DNA from: Kribbella pratensis
GTDB lineage: Bacteria > Actinomycetota > Actinomycetes > Propionibacteriales > Kribbellaceae
Assembly: GCF_004366075.1 (NCBI RefSeq)
Contig: NZ_SODU01000001.1
Location: 806,001 to 870,000, forward strand
Direction of reading: 5' to 3'
DNA: 64,000 bases
The number at the start of each line of letters is the position of its first letter. Within the stretch, counting starts at the first letter, position 1. Positions 1 to 8,846 of this stretch are shown one piece after another. The position numbers and the translations under genes were made by a program. The notes beneath the pieces are model-generated. The model was not told where the DNA came from, did not search any database, and worked only from the letters and a program-made list of their open reading frames with translations.

Positions 1-234
1 GGTCCACGGCGCCGGCTGGTCGACGGGCTTGGTGGCCGGTCCGGACCACGAGTCGCCGGGGAACTCCTGCGACAGGGCGTCGGCCTGCTCCTCGGTTTCC
101 TCGACCGGTTCGGCGTCGGGCGTCTGGTTAGGGTCCGGCTGGGTCCAGGAGGGGGTCGGCTGCCACATTCTCCGGACCTCGGCCGCCGCCGCTTCCCGGT
201 CCTTGTGCTGTCCGGAGTTGTGCGAGTCGGTCAC
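1..234 (-). CDS. Hypothetical protein, C-terminus cut by window edge
   Basis: The frame is open from a GTG at 234 to the window edge, giving 78 residues of an incomplete protein. I chose the GTG because GGGGA stands eight bases upstream; an inner ATG at 168 is the alternative. The visible part is hydrophilic: a charged stretch (residues 1-22) is followed by a segment rich in Pro, Trp, Asp and Glu, with no membrane helix or signal peptide. I do not recognise a family. The low complexity suggests a disordered N-terminal region of a longer protein. It is on the same strand as the two-component genes, upstream of nothing visible here. Confidence 0.5.
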   Translation of the reverse strand, partial: MTDSHNSGQHKDREAAAAEVRRMWQPTPSWTQPDPNQTPDAEPVEETEEQADALSQEFPGDSWSGPATKPVDQPAPWT

Positions 235-448
235 GACCTGGATCCCCGATTCTGTGAGAGGGGGCGGGTGGCCCCAGGAGGCTTGCTGGGTGGTCCGGAG
301 AGGTGAGGTCTCCGGGAGGGTCCACTATCCCATGACCCGGTGTCCTTACCACGTCACCACCCGGAGCGTCCGGTGACGGTTCCGCAACCAGTATCCAGGC
401 TCGCGCGGGCCATCCGTCGCGGTGACCCGAAGCGGCCAGATCCGCCCT

Positions 449-1114
449 TCAGCCCGTGACCAGACCGGCTTCGTAGGCGACGATCGCCGCCTGGACCCGG
501 TTCTTCACACCGAGCCGCAGCAGTACGGCACTGACGTACGCCTTCACGGTCCCCTCGACCAGGTACAGCCGCCCCGCGATCTCGGCGTTCGACAGGCCGG
601 CGCCGACCAGTCCAAGCACCTCCAACTCCCGGGGAGTCAGTACGGCGACCTGCTCCTTGGCAGCCGCCGCACGTGCCATCGCACCGCCACCGGCGCCCGC
701 ACTCAGCTCAGCAATCACCCGCTGCGCGACCTTCGGAGAGAGATAGGCGGCGCCTTCGGCTACTGCCTTCAGGCCCGAGATGAGCTCCCGCGGGTCGCCG
801 GACTTCAACAGGAAGCCACTCGCGCCGTCGCCGAGCGCCCGGGCGATGTAGGCGTCCTCCGAGAACGTCGTGAGGATGACGACCGCCGTCTCCGGGACCG
901 TCCGCCGGATCTCTGCGCCGGCGGCCAGTCCGTCCATCCGCGGCATCCGGATGTCCAGTACGGCGACGTCCGGCCGGTGCCGCCGTACCGCCTCCACGGC
1001 TTCGATGCCGTCGGCTGCCTCGGCAACGACCTCGATCTCGTCGTCGGTGCCGAGGATCGCGCGGACACCGGCCCGCACCATCGCCTCGTCGTCGGCGAGC
1101 ATCACCCTGATCAT
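449..1114 (-). CDS. NarL/LuxR-family response regulator
   Basis: This 221-residue DNA-binding response regulator is probably the output partner of the adjacent histidine kinase. The receiver domain (about residues 2-115) has the acidic pair Asp8/Asp9, the phosphoacceptor Asp54 in VLDIRMP, a TT pair in ILTTF and the conserved lysine in LLKSG. A LuxR-type helix-turn-helix follows (about 152-210), with LTPRELEVL and the recognition segment EGTVKAYVS. The ATG at 1114 overlaps the kinase stop by four bases, which implies translational coupling, and a longer reading from 1192 would only extend into the kinase. The signal and targets cannot be told from sequence. Confidence 0.93.
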   Translation of the reverse strand: MIRVMLADDEAMVRAGVRAILGTDDEIEVVAEAADGIEAVEAVRRHRPDVAVLDIRMPRMDGLAAGAEIRRTVPETAVVILTTFSEDAYIARALGDGASGFLLKSGDPRELISGLKAVAEGAAYLSPKVAQRVIAELSAGAGGGAMARAAAAKEQVAVLTPRELEVLGLVGAGLSNAEIAGRLYLVEGTVKAYVSAVLLRLGVKNRVQAAIVAYEAGLVTG

Positions 1115-2667
1115 CCGTTGCCTTCCGGGGTCGGTGGGACAGAACCGCTCTGTACGACGGCCTTGGCGACCAGAACGCCGTTCGCGAAGCACAGGCGGTA
1201 CACGTAGTTGCTGGAGAACGGAGCGGCCGGCCGGTAGTACCGGCAGCTCCAGCCGGCCGGTGGCTGGTAGCCCTCCCCCGGCGCATCGATCATCTGCATT
1301 CGCGGCAGCACCTTCGCCACCTCCGCTTCGGACTGGCCGATGGTGAGTCCGTCGTACTGCGCTGGTCGCAGGATCGCGCTGTAGCCCGCCACGAGGTAGT
1401 AGCCAAGGGCAACCGCACCGACCACGGCACCCAGTAGTACCGGCGCGGCAATGGCAGTGATCAGGCCACGCTGTGCGCTCCGCCGTACCGTGGCTCGCTC
1501 AACCGCAGCAGTGGGTGGCTCCGGTCGGCCGCCGGCCCGCGGCATCGTGGCAGTGACCCGGAAACCACCACCTGGTCGTGGACCTGCAGTGAAAGAGCCG
1601 CCAGCGAGCCGGACGCGTTCACGCAGTCCGTCGAGGCCACGCCCACCTGACGGCGCAGCCACTGGTTGGCTCGCCCCGGTGTCGACAACCTCCACCTGTA
1701 CGTCGTCCTCGTGCGTCGTCACGCTGACCGTCACGGACGCACCGGGTGCGTGTTTGCTCGCATTCGTCAACGACTCCTGCACCACGCGGTGCACGGCCCG
1801 GTCCACCATCGGCGCCAGTACGCCGTCAACGTCCTCGGTCAGCTGCACCGCCAGACCGGACGCAGCAGCCCGGTCCACCAACGCACGCACGGTTTCGTCA
1901 TGCGGAACGGTCGGTGCGTCCTGGTCACGCAGTACGCCGACGATCTCGCCGAGCCGCTCCGTCGCAGTGGCGGCCGACTCGCGTAGCTCACCCGCAGCCC
2001 GTCGGTGTTCCTCTGGGAGGGACGGGTCGAGTTCGAGCGCTGCTGCGCGCAGTGCGATCAGGCTGAGCTCGTGACCGACCGAATCGTGCATGTCCTCGGC
2101 GATCCGGGATCTCTCGCGCAGGCGCTCTTGGTCGATCTCCATCTGCTGCTCGCGCTCGATCCGCTCGGCACGCTCCCAGCCTGCTGTCGCCAGCAACGCC
2201 TGCTGCGCCCGGTAGCGCCCCATCAGCCACGGCAGCACGACGACTAGCAGTGCGAGCAGAAGCAACATGAGCCACGTCAGCACCGCCTCTGTCGCCTGCG
2301 CTCCCCTGGGCATCGTCAGGGCGAGCAGGAGCATCCCGAGCAGCGACCAACTGCACAGGAGCACGAAGTGCTTGAGCTGTGTCTCCCGTCGGCCGGCCAG
2401 GTAGCTCAACAAGCTGATCGCCGGTACCAGGGCGATCTGCACGCCGTTCGTCGTACCGAGTGCTAAGGCGACGATGACGATCTCCGTCCACGCCACCGCG
2501 CCCAGAGCCACCAGCGGCCACCTGCGTCGCCCGATGACCGCGAACGCCAGGACCGCTAGGCAGGCAGCGCGGACCCAGTACGGGTCGTGCCGTGCACCGC
2601 TCTCTGCGAGCACGAGGAAGCTCAGCGCGGCCCACAGACCCACGTCCCCCAGGCGGCGCCACTTCAT
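1111..2667 (-). CDS. DesK-type sensor histidine kinase with C-terminal membrane-anchored extra domain
   Basis: This 518-residue membrane kinase should phosphorylate the regulator encoded immediately downstream. It has about five or six helices in residues 8-150, a coiled linker (165-190), a HisKA_3 dimerisation helix with His194 in EDMHDSVGHE, and a HATPase domain with an N-box (ESLTNASKH, about 298-306) and a GRGLDGLRER G-box. Unlike a usual DesK kinase it does not end there: a proline-rich linker leads to another helix (about 401-425) and a roughly 90-residue tail with two cysteines (SCRYYR, RLCFANG), predicted to lie outside the cell. A TAGCGT hexamer seven bases before the ATG suggests a leaderless transcript. 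Confidence 0.92.
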   Translation of the reverse strand: MKWRRLGDVGLWAALSFLVLAESGARHDPYWVRAACLAVLAFAVIGRRRWPLVALGAVAWTEIVIVALALGTTNGVQIALVPAISLLSYLAGRRETQLKHFVLLCSWSLLGMLLLALTMPRGAQATEAVLTWLMLLLLALLVVVLPWLMGRYRAQQALLATAGWERAERIEREQQMEIDQERLRERSRIAEDMHDSVGHELSLIALRAAALELDPSLPEEHRRAAGELRESAATATERLGEIVGVLRDQDAPTVPHDETVRALVDRAAASGLAVQLTEDVDGVLAPMVDRAVHRVVQESLTNASKHAPGASVTVSVTTHEDDVQVEVVDTGASQPVAAPSGGRGLDGLRERVRLAGGSFTAGPRPGGGFRVTATMPRAGGRPEPPTAAVERATVRRSAQRGLITAIAAPVLLGAVVGAVALGYYLVAGYSAILRPAQYDGLTIGQSEAEVAKVLPRMQMIDAPGEGYQPPAGWSCRYYRPAAPFSSNYVYRLCFANGVLVAKAVVQSGSVPPTPEGNG

Positions 2668-2714
2668 GACGTAGACGCTACACAGTCGCAGTGCGCACGC
2701 CGTACTGCCGAAAG

Positions 2715-3794
2715 TCAGGTCTGCGCGTCAATCAGCTCGAACGGTACGAGGGACAGGTTCGGCACGGGCTCACCGCGCAGCTGCGCGAGTAGCAGGTCCA
2801 CGGCACGCCGGCCCATCTCTGCCTGGTCCTGCCGGACATGCAGGTACGGCGGTCCGCCGATGGAGTCCCCCGGTGAGTCGAAGCAGGCGACCACTCGGTC
2901 ACCGCCCAGCGCCCTGTCGACCATGCGGGCCAGGTTGTACTCACACGCGAAGTACGCCGTCACCTCGGGTCTCTGGTCGCGGAAGGCGCGAATGGTGTCC
3001 ATGTCCGCACGGACGCTCTCAGTGGTCGTCGAGCCGGGCAGTGTGCTGCGCAAGTCCGTCAGCTCGTAGGGCTGACCGTGCTTCTGATCCGCGAAGGCGG
3101 CGCGGAAGCCCTCGAGCCGGTCCTCGATCGAGGAGGTGTTCACCGGCGGCGGCGAGACGAAGGCAACGTGCTCATGTCCCCGCTCCAGCAGCCGTGTGGT
3201 GAGTGCGCGAGCAGCGGCCACGTTGTCCGTGTGCACCGCGGCCACAGGGATGCCGGAGAGATGACGGTCCACCACAACCACCGGGAACCCGTCGAGCACC
3301 TGCCGGAGCAGGCTGGCGTTGTAGAAGTCGCCGTGCACCGGGAACACGATCAGACCGTCCACAGTGGCCACCAGCGAGTCGACAGCCTTCTCCTCATCGG
3401 TCTGCCGGCCGTGCGTACGCCGTACCACCAGGTGGGCGCCGTACTCCGCGCAGCGCTCCTCGATCGCGTTGAGCAGGTCCAGCCCGTAGGCCTCGGACAT
3501 ATCAGGCACGATCAGCGCGATCGACCGGGCCTCGCGGCGCGGCGTCGGGCGGAGCGGCACGGTCAGATCGGTGAGGTCGGGCAGCCGGCGTACGACGAAC
3601 GTCCCCTTGCCCCTGACGCGCTCCACCAGACCGGCTTCCCGCAGTACCTCCAGGGCGCGCTTGGACGTGATCCGGCTGACCGCAAACTGCGCCGCCAGCT
3701 CCATCTCGGACGGCACCCGGTCCCCCGGCCGCAGCGCACCCCGGCGGAGCTGCTCCAGCACGTGAGCGCAGATCCGCTCGTACAGCAGTGCCAC
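2715..3794 (-). CDS. GntR-type helix-turn-helix fused to LacI-type ligand-binding domain
   Basis: This transcription regulator of 359 residues has the AraR-like architecture. An N-terminal winged helix of GntR type (about residues 1-65; RICAHVLEQLRRGALRPGDR followed by SEMELAAQF) joins a periplasmic-binding-protein-like effector domain of the LacI type (about 80-355; IALIVPDMSEAYGLDLLNAI). Such proteins usually bind a sugar that releases them from DNA. I chose the GTG at 3794 because AGGAGG lies four bases before it and the domain begins directly after it; upstream TTG and ATG codons lack such a site. It is divergent from the dehydrogenase at 3871, a possible target, but no sugar genes adjoin it. 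Confidence 0.9.
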   Translation of the reverse strand: MALLYERICAHVLEQLRRGALRPGDRVPSEMELAAQFAVSRITSKRALEVLREAGLVERVRGKGTFVVRRLPDLTDLTVPLRPTPRREARSIALIVPDMSEAYGLDLLNAIEERCAEYGAHLVVRRTHGRQTDEEKAVDSLVATVDGLIVFPVHGDFYNASLLRQVLDGFPVVVVDRHLSGIPVAAVHTDNVAAARALTTRLLERGHEHVAFVSPPPVNTSSIEDRLEGFRAAFADQKHGQPYELTDLRSTLPGSTTTESVRADMDTIRAFRDQRPEVTAYFACEYNLARMVDRALGGDRVVACFDSPGDSIGGPPYLHVRQDQAEMGRRAVDLLLAQLRGEPVPNLSLVPFELIDAQT

Positions 3795-3870
3795 AGCTCC
3801 TCCTCTCGCCGGTCCGGTTGACATATCCAATCATCCCGGACTGTCGGTGGCGGCTGGCAGCCTGCGGAGC

Positions 3871-4587
3871 ATGGACAGCGCAGGGAAAGTCGCAGTAGTC
3901 ACCGGAGCCGCGGTCGGCATCGGCCGCGCGATCGCCCAGCGCCTCGCCGCGGCAGGCGCGTCCGTCGTGGTCGCGGACATCGACGCCGCCGGCGGCCGGC
4001 GTACGGCGGAGCTGATCGGGAAGTCGGCGCGCTTCGTGCAGGTCGACCTTCGCGACGACGACGCGGTCGCCGACCTCATGAGCTGTCAACCGCAGATCCT
4101 GGTCAACAACGCGGGCGGCGGGGCGGTCCTGACGCCATGCTTCCCGGAAGCGTCCGTCAAGCGCTGGTCCGACTCCCTTGCGGTCAACCTGCGCGCCCCG
4201 ATGCTCGCCACTCAGTTCGCCCTCCCCGGCATGCAAGCGGCGGGCGGTGGCGCGGTCGTGGTCGTGGGGTCGACGGCCGGGCTGGGTTTCGGCCCGCACG
4301 TGTCGCCGGAGTACAGCGCCGCCAAGGCAGCCCTGATCCGCTGGACCACCACCCTGGCGCCGCTCCACGCAAGTCACGGTGTGCGGGTGAACTGCGTCGT
4401 ACCCGACTGGGTCGCCACTGAACGCGGACTGCGCGAACGCGACGCGTTGCCGCGGGATGAGCGCGGCCCCGCGCTGGTCCCGCTGGAGGCCGTCACCGAC
4501 GCCGTCGTCCGCTTCGTGGAGGACGAATCACTCGCCGGTCGCGTCCTGCTCCTGGAACGCGAGCAGGAATCCCACCTGCTGAACTAG
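3871..4587 (+). CDS. Short-chain dehydrogenase/reductase
   Basis: This is an NAD(P)-dependent oxidoreductase of the classical SDR fold, 238 residues. The dinucleotide motif TGAAVGIG is at residues 11-18, the NNAGG motif is near residue 79, and the catalytic Ser (VVGSTAG) precedes YSAAK with the active-site Tyr and Lys. A short C-terminal half is normal for the family. The ATG at 3871 puts the motif at the usual distance from the start; a GTG at 3847 would add eight residues. It is divergent from the GntR/LacI regulator. The substrate cannot be inferred. Confidence 0.88.
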   Translation: MDSAGKVAVVTGAAVGIGRAIAQRLAAAGASVVVADIDAAGGRRTAELIGKSARFVQVDLRDDDAVADLMSCQPQILVNNAGGGAVLTPCFPEASVKRWSDSLAVNLRAPMLATQFALPGMQAAGGGAVVVVGSTAGLGFGPHVSPEYSAAKAALIRWTTTLAPLHASHGVRVNCVVPDWVATERGLRERDALPRDERGPALVPLEAVTDAVVRFVEDESLAGRVLLLEREQESHLLN

Positions 4588-4619
4588 TCGCGGCCCCCTC
4601 CGGCTGGCACCATGCCGCC

Positions 4620-6077
4620 ATGACCCGCCCACCGGTGCCTGCGTTCGCTGTACGGCCTGTCGCGACCGTCGCGTTGATCGTTGGTGCGGTACTAACTGCG
4701 CTGTCCGGACGCTACGGCTACCACCGCGACGAGCTGTACTTCATGGTCGCCGGGCGGCATCTCAGCTGGGGGTACGTCGACCAGCCGCCGCTGACCCCGT
4801 TCATCGCGCGCGTGTCGACGGCCGTCTTCGGCGACACCGTGATGGGGCTGCGGGTGCTGTCGACGTTGAGTACTGTCGCCACGATCGTCGTCGTCGCGCT
4901 GATCGCGCGGGAGTTCGGCAGCGAGCGGCGCGGTCAGATCCTCGCGGCTGTCTGTGCCGCGGTGTCCGGGTTCGTGATCGGTGTCGGGCATCTGGTCTCC
5001 ACGGCGACGTACGACCTGCTTGCCTGGATGCTGATCGGTCTGTTCGCGGTGAAGCTGCTGCGGACGGGCGACGGCCGCTGGTGGCTCGCGCTCGGGCTGA
5101 CGGCCGGCATCGCGTTGGAGAACAAGTACCTCGTCGTGCTGCCGATCGGCGCGCTGCTCATCTCGCTGCTGATCCTGGGACCGCGCGGGGTGCTGCGATC
5201 GTGGTGGCTGGTCGTGGGCGTGGCGGTCGCGGGGCTGATCGCGTTGCCGAACGTGCTGTGGCAGTTCCAGCACGACTGGCCGCAGCTCAGGGTCGCGAGC
5301 GGGATCAGCGAGGACGACGGCACCGAGAACCGGATCATGTTCGTTCCGCTCCAACTCCTGCAACTGTCACCGTTCCTGGTCCCGGTGTGGGTGGCCGGCT
5401 TCCTGCGGATCTGGCGGCAGCTCCGCTGGGCTCGCTCCGTCGCGCTGGCGTATCCGGTGTTGTGCCTCGTCGTGCTCGTGACCGGCGGGAAGTCGTACTA
5501 CGCATTGCCGCTGCTGCTCGTGCTCGTGGCAGCCGGTTGTGAGCCCGCACTGCGCTGGGTGGATCGTCATCGAGCCCAGGCTGTCGTCGGTTTCGTCCTG
5601 ACTGCGGTGACATCTGCCGTCTTCACACTGCCGGTCCTGCCCGCGTCAGCCGTCGACTTCGTCATCCCGGTGAACAAGGAGCAGGGTGAGCAGATCGGCT
5701 GGCCCGCGTTCACCGCGTCCGTCGCCAGTGCGTGGGGCCAGATCCCGTCTACGGAGCGAGCGACTCTCTTCACCGGCAACTACGGCGAGGCCGGAGCGCT
5801 TGTGCGCTACGGGCCTGCGCACGGCCTGCCGGCGCCGTACTCCTCGCACATGAGCTTCTGGGACTGGTCGCGGCCGCCGGACACCAACACCGGTCCGGTG
5901 CTCCTCGTCGAGATCGAACGGACCCCGATCTTCGAGTCGTACTTCCGCGACTGCAAGCAGGTCGGCACCGTGGACAGCATCGTCTCGAACGACGAGGACG
6001 GCACCGCCCTGGTCCTGTGCAGCGCGCCCGCGGAGCCCTGGTCCACCTTGTGGCCGAAGATCCGGCAGTTCTACTGA
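4620..6077 (+). CDS. GT39-like (ArnT/PMT type) membrane glycosyltransferase
   Basis: This 485-residue polytopic membrane protein resembles family 39 glycosyltransferases, which use polyprenyl-phosphate sugars to modify proteins or cell-surface lipids outside the cell. The first external loop after helix 1 has the hallmark acidic motif (YGYHRDELYF, about residues 33-42) followed by YVDQPPLTPF, as in dolichol-phosphate-mannose and ArnT enzymes. About ten hydrophobic helices follow to residue 345, then a soluble C-terminal domain of about 140 residues. It overlaps the convergent oxidoreductase by seven bases. The acceptor is unknown. I see no Shine-Dalgarno sequence at the ATG. Confidence 0.85.
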   Translation: MTRPPVPAFAVRPVATVALIVGAVLTALSGRYGYHRDELYFMVAGRHLSWGYVDQPPLTPFIARVSTAVFGDTVMGLRVLSTLSTVATIVVVALIAREFGSERRGQILAAVCAAVSGFVIGVGHLVSTATYDLLAWMLIGLFAVKLLRTGDGRWWLALGLTAGIALENKYLVVLPIGALLISLLILGPRGVLRSWWLVVGVAVAGLIALPNVLWQFQHDWPQLRVASGISEDDGTENRIMFVPLQLLQLSPFLVPVWVAGFLRIWRQLRWARSVALAYPVLCLVVLVTGGKSYYALPLLLVLVAAGCEPALRWVDRHRAQAVVGFVLTAVTSAVFTLPVLPASAVDFVIPVNKEQGEQIGWPAFTASVASAWGQIPSTERATLFTGNYGEAGALVRYGPAHGLPAPYSSHMSFWDWSRPPDTNTGPVLLVEIERTPIFESYFRDCKQVGTVDSIVSNDEDGTALVLCSAPAEPWSTLWPKIRQFY

Positions 6078-7060
6078 TCTCCTGACGGTCGAACGATGAG
6101 GGCGAGCTTGCCGACGGTGGCGCGGGCCTCGAGCTCGGCCAGGGCTTTCGGGCCGTCGGCGAGGTCGAAGACGGTCGGACGGCCGGGTGGGTACACACCG
6201 GCCTCGATCAGCTCATCGAGCTCGTGGAGGACCTCAGCGAACAGTTCGGGTGCGTGCTGGATCGTGGTGGTCAGATGCTGGCCGATCACGTGCACCGGGT
6301 GCTTGAAGTTGAGCTCCCAGTTGCTGATCGACGACTCACCGGCCGCGGCTCCGATGACAACGACCTTCCCGGTCACCCGGCGCGCAACCTCGATGCTCTG
6401 CCGGAACGTGTCGCCGCCGACGGATTCGAGCACGATGTCGACACCGCGCCCGCCCGTCAACCGGCGTACCTCCGCGACCAGGTCCGCTGCCCGGTAGTCG
6501 ATCACATGATCCGCGCCAAGCCGCCGTACGACGTCATGCTTCGACGCGGACGCGGTGGCGATGACCGTCGCACCGTAGTGCTTCGCGATCCGCACCGCCG
6601 CCTGCCCGACACCGCCGGCCGCGGCGTGGATCAGCACGGTGTCACCAGCGGTCAGCTGTCCGAGGGGCCGGAGAGACGCGAGAGCGGTTGCCCAGTTCAG
6701 GACCAGACCGAGGGCTTCCTCGTCACTCCAGCCGTTCGGCACGGGTACGACGGCGTTGGCGGGCATCACCATGTACTCCGCGAACGCGCCGGCACCCGTC
6801 CCGATCACATGGTCGCCGAGGGCCACATTCGCCACGTTCTCGCCGAGGGCAACGACCTCACCTGCTGCCTCGAAACCCGCCAGGTACGGCGGCTTCGGGC
6901 CACCGTCGTACGTGCCTCGCGTCTGCATCACGTCGGCGAAGTTCACCCCCGCGGCACCGACTTTCACGAGGACCTCCCCCGCCCCCGCCACCGGCACCGC
7001 GACGTCCACCACCCGCATCACACCCGGACCGTCCAACGAAGGCTGTTCCAGCGCCCGCAC
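6071..7060 (-). CDS. Quinone oxidoreductase-like medium-chain dehydrogenase
   Basis: This is a zinc-independent medium-chain dehydrogenase/reductase, 329 residues from the chosen GTG. The N-terminal GroES-like domain contains the GVNFADVMQTRG motif of the quinone oxidoreductase group and lacks zinc-ligand cysteines; the Rossmann domain has AAAGGVGQAAV (NADPH binding) and GADHVIDYR. Such enzymes reduce quinones or enones with NADPH. The start is uncertain: GTG codons at 7060 and 7078 are both open, and I prefer 7060 because homologues begin close to the VRALEQPSLDGPG segment. The gene ends within the stop region of the convergent glycosyltransferase. Confidence 0.86.
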   Translation of the reverse strand: MRALEQPSLDGPGVMRVVDVAVPVAGAGEVLVKVGAAGVNFADVMQTRGTYDGGPKPPYLAGFEAAGEVVALGENVANVALGDHVIGTGAGAFAEYMVMPANAVVPVPNGWSDEEALGLVLNWATALASLRPLGQLTAGDTVLIHAAAGGVGQAAVRIAKHYGATVIATASASKHDVVRRLGADHVIDYRAADLVAEVRRLTGGRGVDIVLESVGGDTFRQSIEVARRVTGKVVVIGAAAGESSISNWELNFKHPVHVIGQHLTTTIQHAPELFAEVLHELDELIEAGVYPPGRPTVFDLADGPKALAELEARATVGKLALIVRPSGDQ

Positions 7061-7150
7061 GACCTCACCACCCCTCACTCATGTTTGATGATGATCGTAC
7101 ACCTGTTTGCCGACGATCGAACTCTTCCCCGACGGCCGGTCACTCCAACC

Positions 7151-7428
7151 ACAGCCGAGCGAAGCGAGGCTTCACCGGGGGCGGTCGACCGAGTGGTGAG
7201 AGACGCGCCGCACTGGTGAGATAACTGCCCACCTAACCATCGCAGCCGAGCGCAGCGAAGGCGTCCACCGAAGGACGGATGAGGATGTGGTGAGCGACCC
7301 ACAAACGGAACAACCGCCGTGAGGTAACTGCCCAACCCAACCCCCGCAGCCGAGCGAAGCGAAGGCGCAAGGGGGTGCGGGTGGCGGAGCCCCCGCCGCG
7401 CGGCAAGCGAAGCGCAGCCGCACAAATG
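7151..7428 (-). repeat. Dispersed tRNA-downstream repeat, copy 1
   Basis: This noncoding stretch begins just beyond the terminator of the minus-strand tRNA cluster. It repeats, with few changes, the DNA found after the plus-strand tRNA cluster (14092-14300) and after tRNA-Val(CAC) (9815-10215). It contains the unit AGCCGAGCGAAGCGAAGGC, which recurs at a spacing of 104 bases and again at about 92 with a diverged copy. Open frames through it shift with the unit length and show no ribosome sites, so I treat it as noncoding. Confidence 0.85.
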
Positions 7429-7429
7429 A

Positions 7430-7485
7430 CGAAGGCGAGGCGGTCAGCGCAAGTATTGCGCGACACACCTCGCCCATCGCCTTCG
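7430..7485 (-). terminator. Terminator hairpin of minus-strand tRNA cluster
   Basis: Directly after the tRNA-Val 3' end, CGAAGGCGA pairs with TCGCCTTCG and an inner stem GCGCAA/TTGCGC closes on a three-base loop. The 56-bp block is the same as the one after the plus-strand tRNA-Val. There is no T-tract of note, as is common for actinobacterial terminators. Confidence 0.8.
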
Positions 7486-7557
7486 TGGACGATACTGGGA
7501 TCGAACCAGTGACCTCTTCCGTGTCAGGGAAGCGCGCTACCGCTGCGCCAATCGTCC
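7486..7557 (-). tRNA. tRNA-Val(GAC)
   Basis: The 72-nt cloverleaf has acceptor arms GGACGAT/ATCGTCC, T-loop GTTCGATCC and anticodon loop CTGACAC (anticodon GAC). No CCA is encoded. It is last in a Gly-Cys-Val transcription unit and is identical to the copy at 13964-14035. Confidence 0.97.
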
Positions 7558-7580
7558 AAGGGAACCTCGTGGGGTTCTCG

Positions 7581-7651
7581 AGGTGGAGACGGGATTCGAA
7601 CCCGTGTACACGGCTTTGCAGGCCGTTGCCTCGCCTCTCGGCCACTCCACC
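7581..7651 (-). tRNA. tRNA-Cys(GCA)
   Basis: The 71-nt cloverleaf has acceptor GGTGGAG/CTCCACC and anticodon loop CTGCAAA (GCA). Its anticodon stem is ACGGC/GCCGT, while the copy at 13890 has ACGGA/TCCGT, a compensated 31:39 pair change, plus one variable-loop change. Confidence 0.97.
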
Positions 7652-7683
7652 ACTGAGAAAGCTGGCCTGCCGAACCCTCTCCG

Positions 7684-7756
7684 AGCGGACGACCGGGTTC
7701 GAACCGGCGACCTCAACCTTGGCAAGGTTGCGCTCTACCAACTGAGCTACGTCCGC
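7684..7756 (-). tRNA. tRNA-Gly(GCC)
   Basis: The 73-nt cloverleaf has acceptor GCGGACG/CGTCCGC and anticodon loop TTGCCAA (GCC). It is first in the minus-strand tRNA unit and identical to the copy at 13768-13840. Confidence 0.97.
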
Positions 7757-7793
7757 ACTGCGACCGGTTTTCGGTGTCTCCGGCGCGAGAAGA

Positions 7794-7821
7794 ACATTAG
7801 CCCATCTCCGCTCCAGTTCAA
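7794..7821 (-). promoter_or_regulatory. Probable promoter of minus-strand tRNA cluster
   Basis: On the minus strand TTGAAC (7821-7816) and TAATGT (7799-7794) are separated by 16 bases. The predicted start, near 7787, lies about 30 bases before tRNA-Gly. The match to the sigma-70/SigA type is good for this GC-rich background. Confidence 0.65.
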
Positions 7822-7931
7822 AAATCGGGGTCCCCGGTACGTCGACGTACCGTCATCAACTGCTCACCTTCGGACTCCCGCGCGGACCGGGATCGCCTGC
7901 GCACTAAGGTGTTCCGCGGAAGGAGCACCAC

Positions 7932-8750
7932 ATGCGTATCTGGCTGAACGGCGCCTTGCTGGACGACGAGGCGACGGTCTCGCCGCTGGACCACGGGCTG
8001 ACCACCGGCGACGGCGTTTTCGAGACGATCAAGATCGAGAGCGGCCGCCCGTTCGCGGTCCGGCTGCACCTCGACCGGCTCGTCCGCTCGGCGGTCGGGC
8101 TCGGCCTCCCGGCACCGGACGTCGCGGCGATCGAGGCGGGTATCGACGCGGTGGTGGCGGCCGACCCCGGTATCCCGTTCGGCCGGTTGCGGATCACCTA
8201 TACGGGCGGTGTCTCTCCGCTGTCGTCGGACCGCGGTACGTCGGGCCCGACCGTCCTGATCGCGACGCAGGCGATCAAGCGCCCGGCGCCGGTGTCCGAG
8301 ATCGTCACGGTCCCGTGGGTGCGCAACGAACGCAGCGCGGTCGCCGGCCTCAAAACCACGTCGTACGCCGAGAACGTCCGCGCCCTCGCCTACGCGAAGG
8401 AACGCGGCGGCAGCGAGGCGATCTTCGCGAACACGATCGGCAACCTCAGCGAAGGCACCGGCTCGAACATCTTCTGCGTGTACGACGGTGAGCTCGTCAC
8501 GCCGACCCTCGAGTCGGGCGCACTGGCCGGCGTGACGCGCGGGCTCGTCCTCGAATGGTTCGGTGGCGTCGAGCGCGACGTACCGCTGGAGCAACTGTTC
8601 GAAGCTGAGGAGATCTTCCTCACATCGACAACGCGCGACGTGCAGGCCATCCGGCGTGTCGACGACCGCGAGCTCCCCGCCCCCGGCACCATCACCGCCC
8701 AGGTCGCCAAGATCTTCACCGAACGCTCCACCGAAAACCCGAACCCGTAG
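7932..8750 (+). CDS. Class IV aminotransferase (PabC/BCAT-like)
   Basis: This 272-residue PLP enzyme of fold type IV is related to aminodeoxychorismate lyase (folate pathway) and branched-chain or D-amino acid aminotransferases. Visible family features are the N-terminal HGLTTGDGVFETIK, the likely PLP lysine in GLKTTSYAEN, and the NLSEGTGSNIF segment near the cofactor phosphate. The HGLxxGDGVFE start and the size favour an ADC lyase-like protein, but the motifs do not settle the substrate. GGAAGGAG lies seven bases before the ATG and a TAAGGT promoter element is at 7905-7910. A hairpin follows the stop. Confidence 0.85.
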   Translation: MRIWLNGALLDDEATVSPLDHGLTTGDGVFETIKIESGRPFAVRLHLDRLVRSAVGLGLPAPDVAAIEAGIDAVVAADPGIPFGRLRITYTGGVSPLSSDRGTSGPTVLIATQAIKRPAPVSEIVTVPWVRNERSAVAGLKTTSYAENVRALAYAKERGGSEAIFANTIGNLSEGTGSNIFCVYDGELVTPTLESGALAGVTRGLVLEWFGGVERDVPLEQLFEAEEIFLTSTTRDVQAIRRVDDRELPAPGTITAQVAKIFTERSTENPNP

Positions 8751-8756
8751 CCCGCG

Positions 8757-8803
8757 CTTTCCGGAACATAATCGCCAACCGGCGCACACAAGGTTCCGGA
8801 AAG
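8757..8803. terminator. Terminator-like inverted repeat after the PabC-like gene
   Basis: CTTTCCGGAAC (8757-8767) and GTTCCGGAAAG (8793-8803) are perfect 11-base arms around a 25-base loop that itself holds GCC...GGC. It begins seven bases after the stop codon and lies between convergent genes. Confidence 0.7.
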
Positions 8804-8846
8804 ACCACCGGCCCGGACCGGCCACCACCGGCGCGCACGCGAGGGG

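Noticed and set aside
128..352. A 74-residue minus-strand frame near the left edge
   Set aside because: It overlaps the better-supported frame from 234 to the edge and is proline-rich without a ribosome site.
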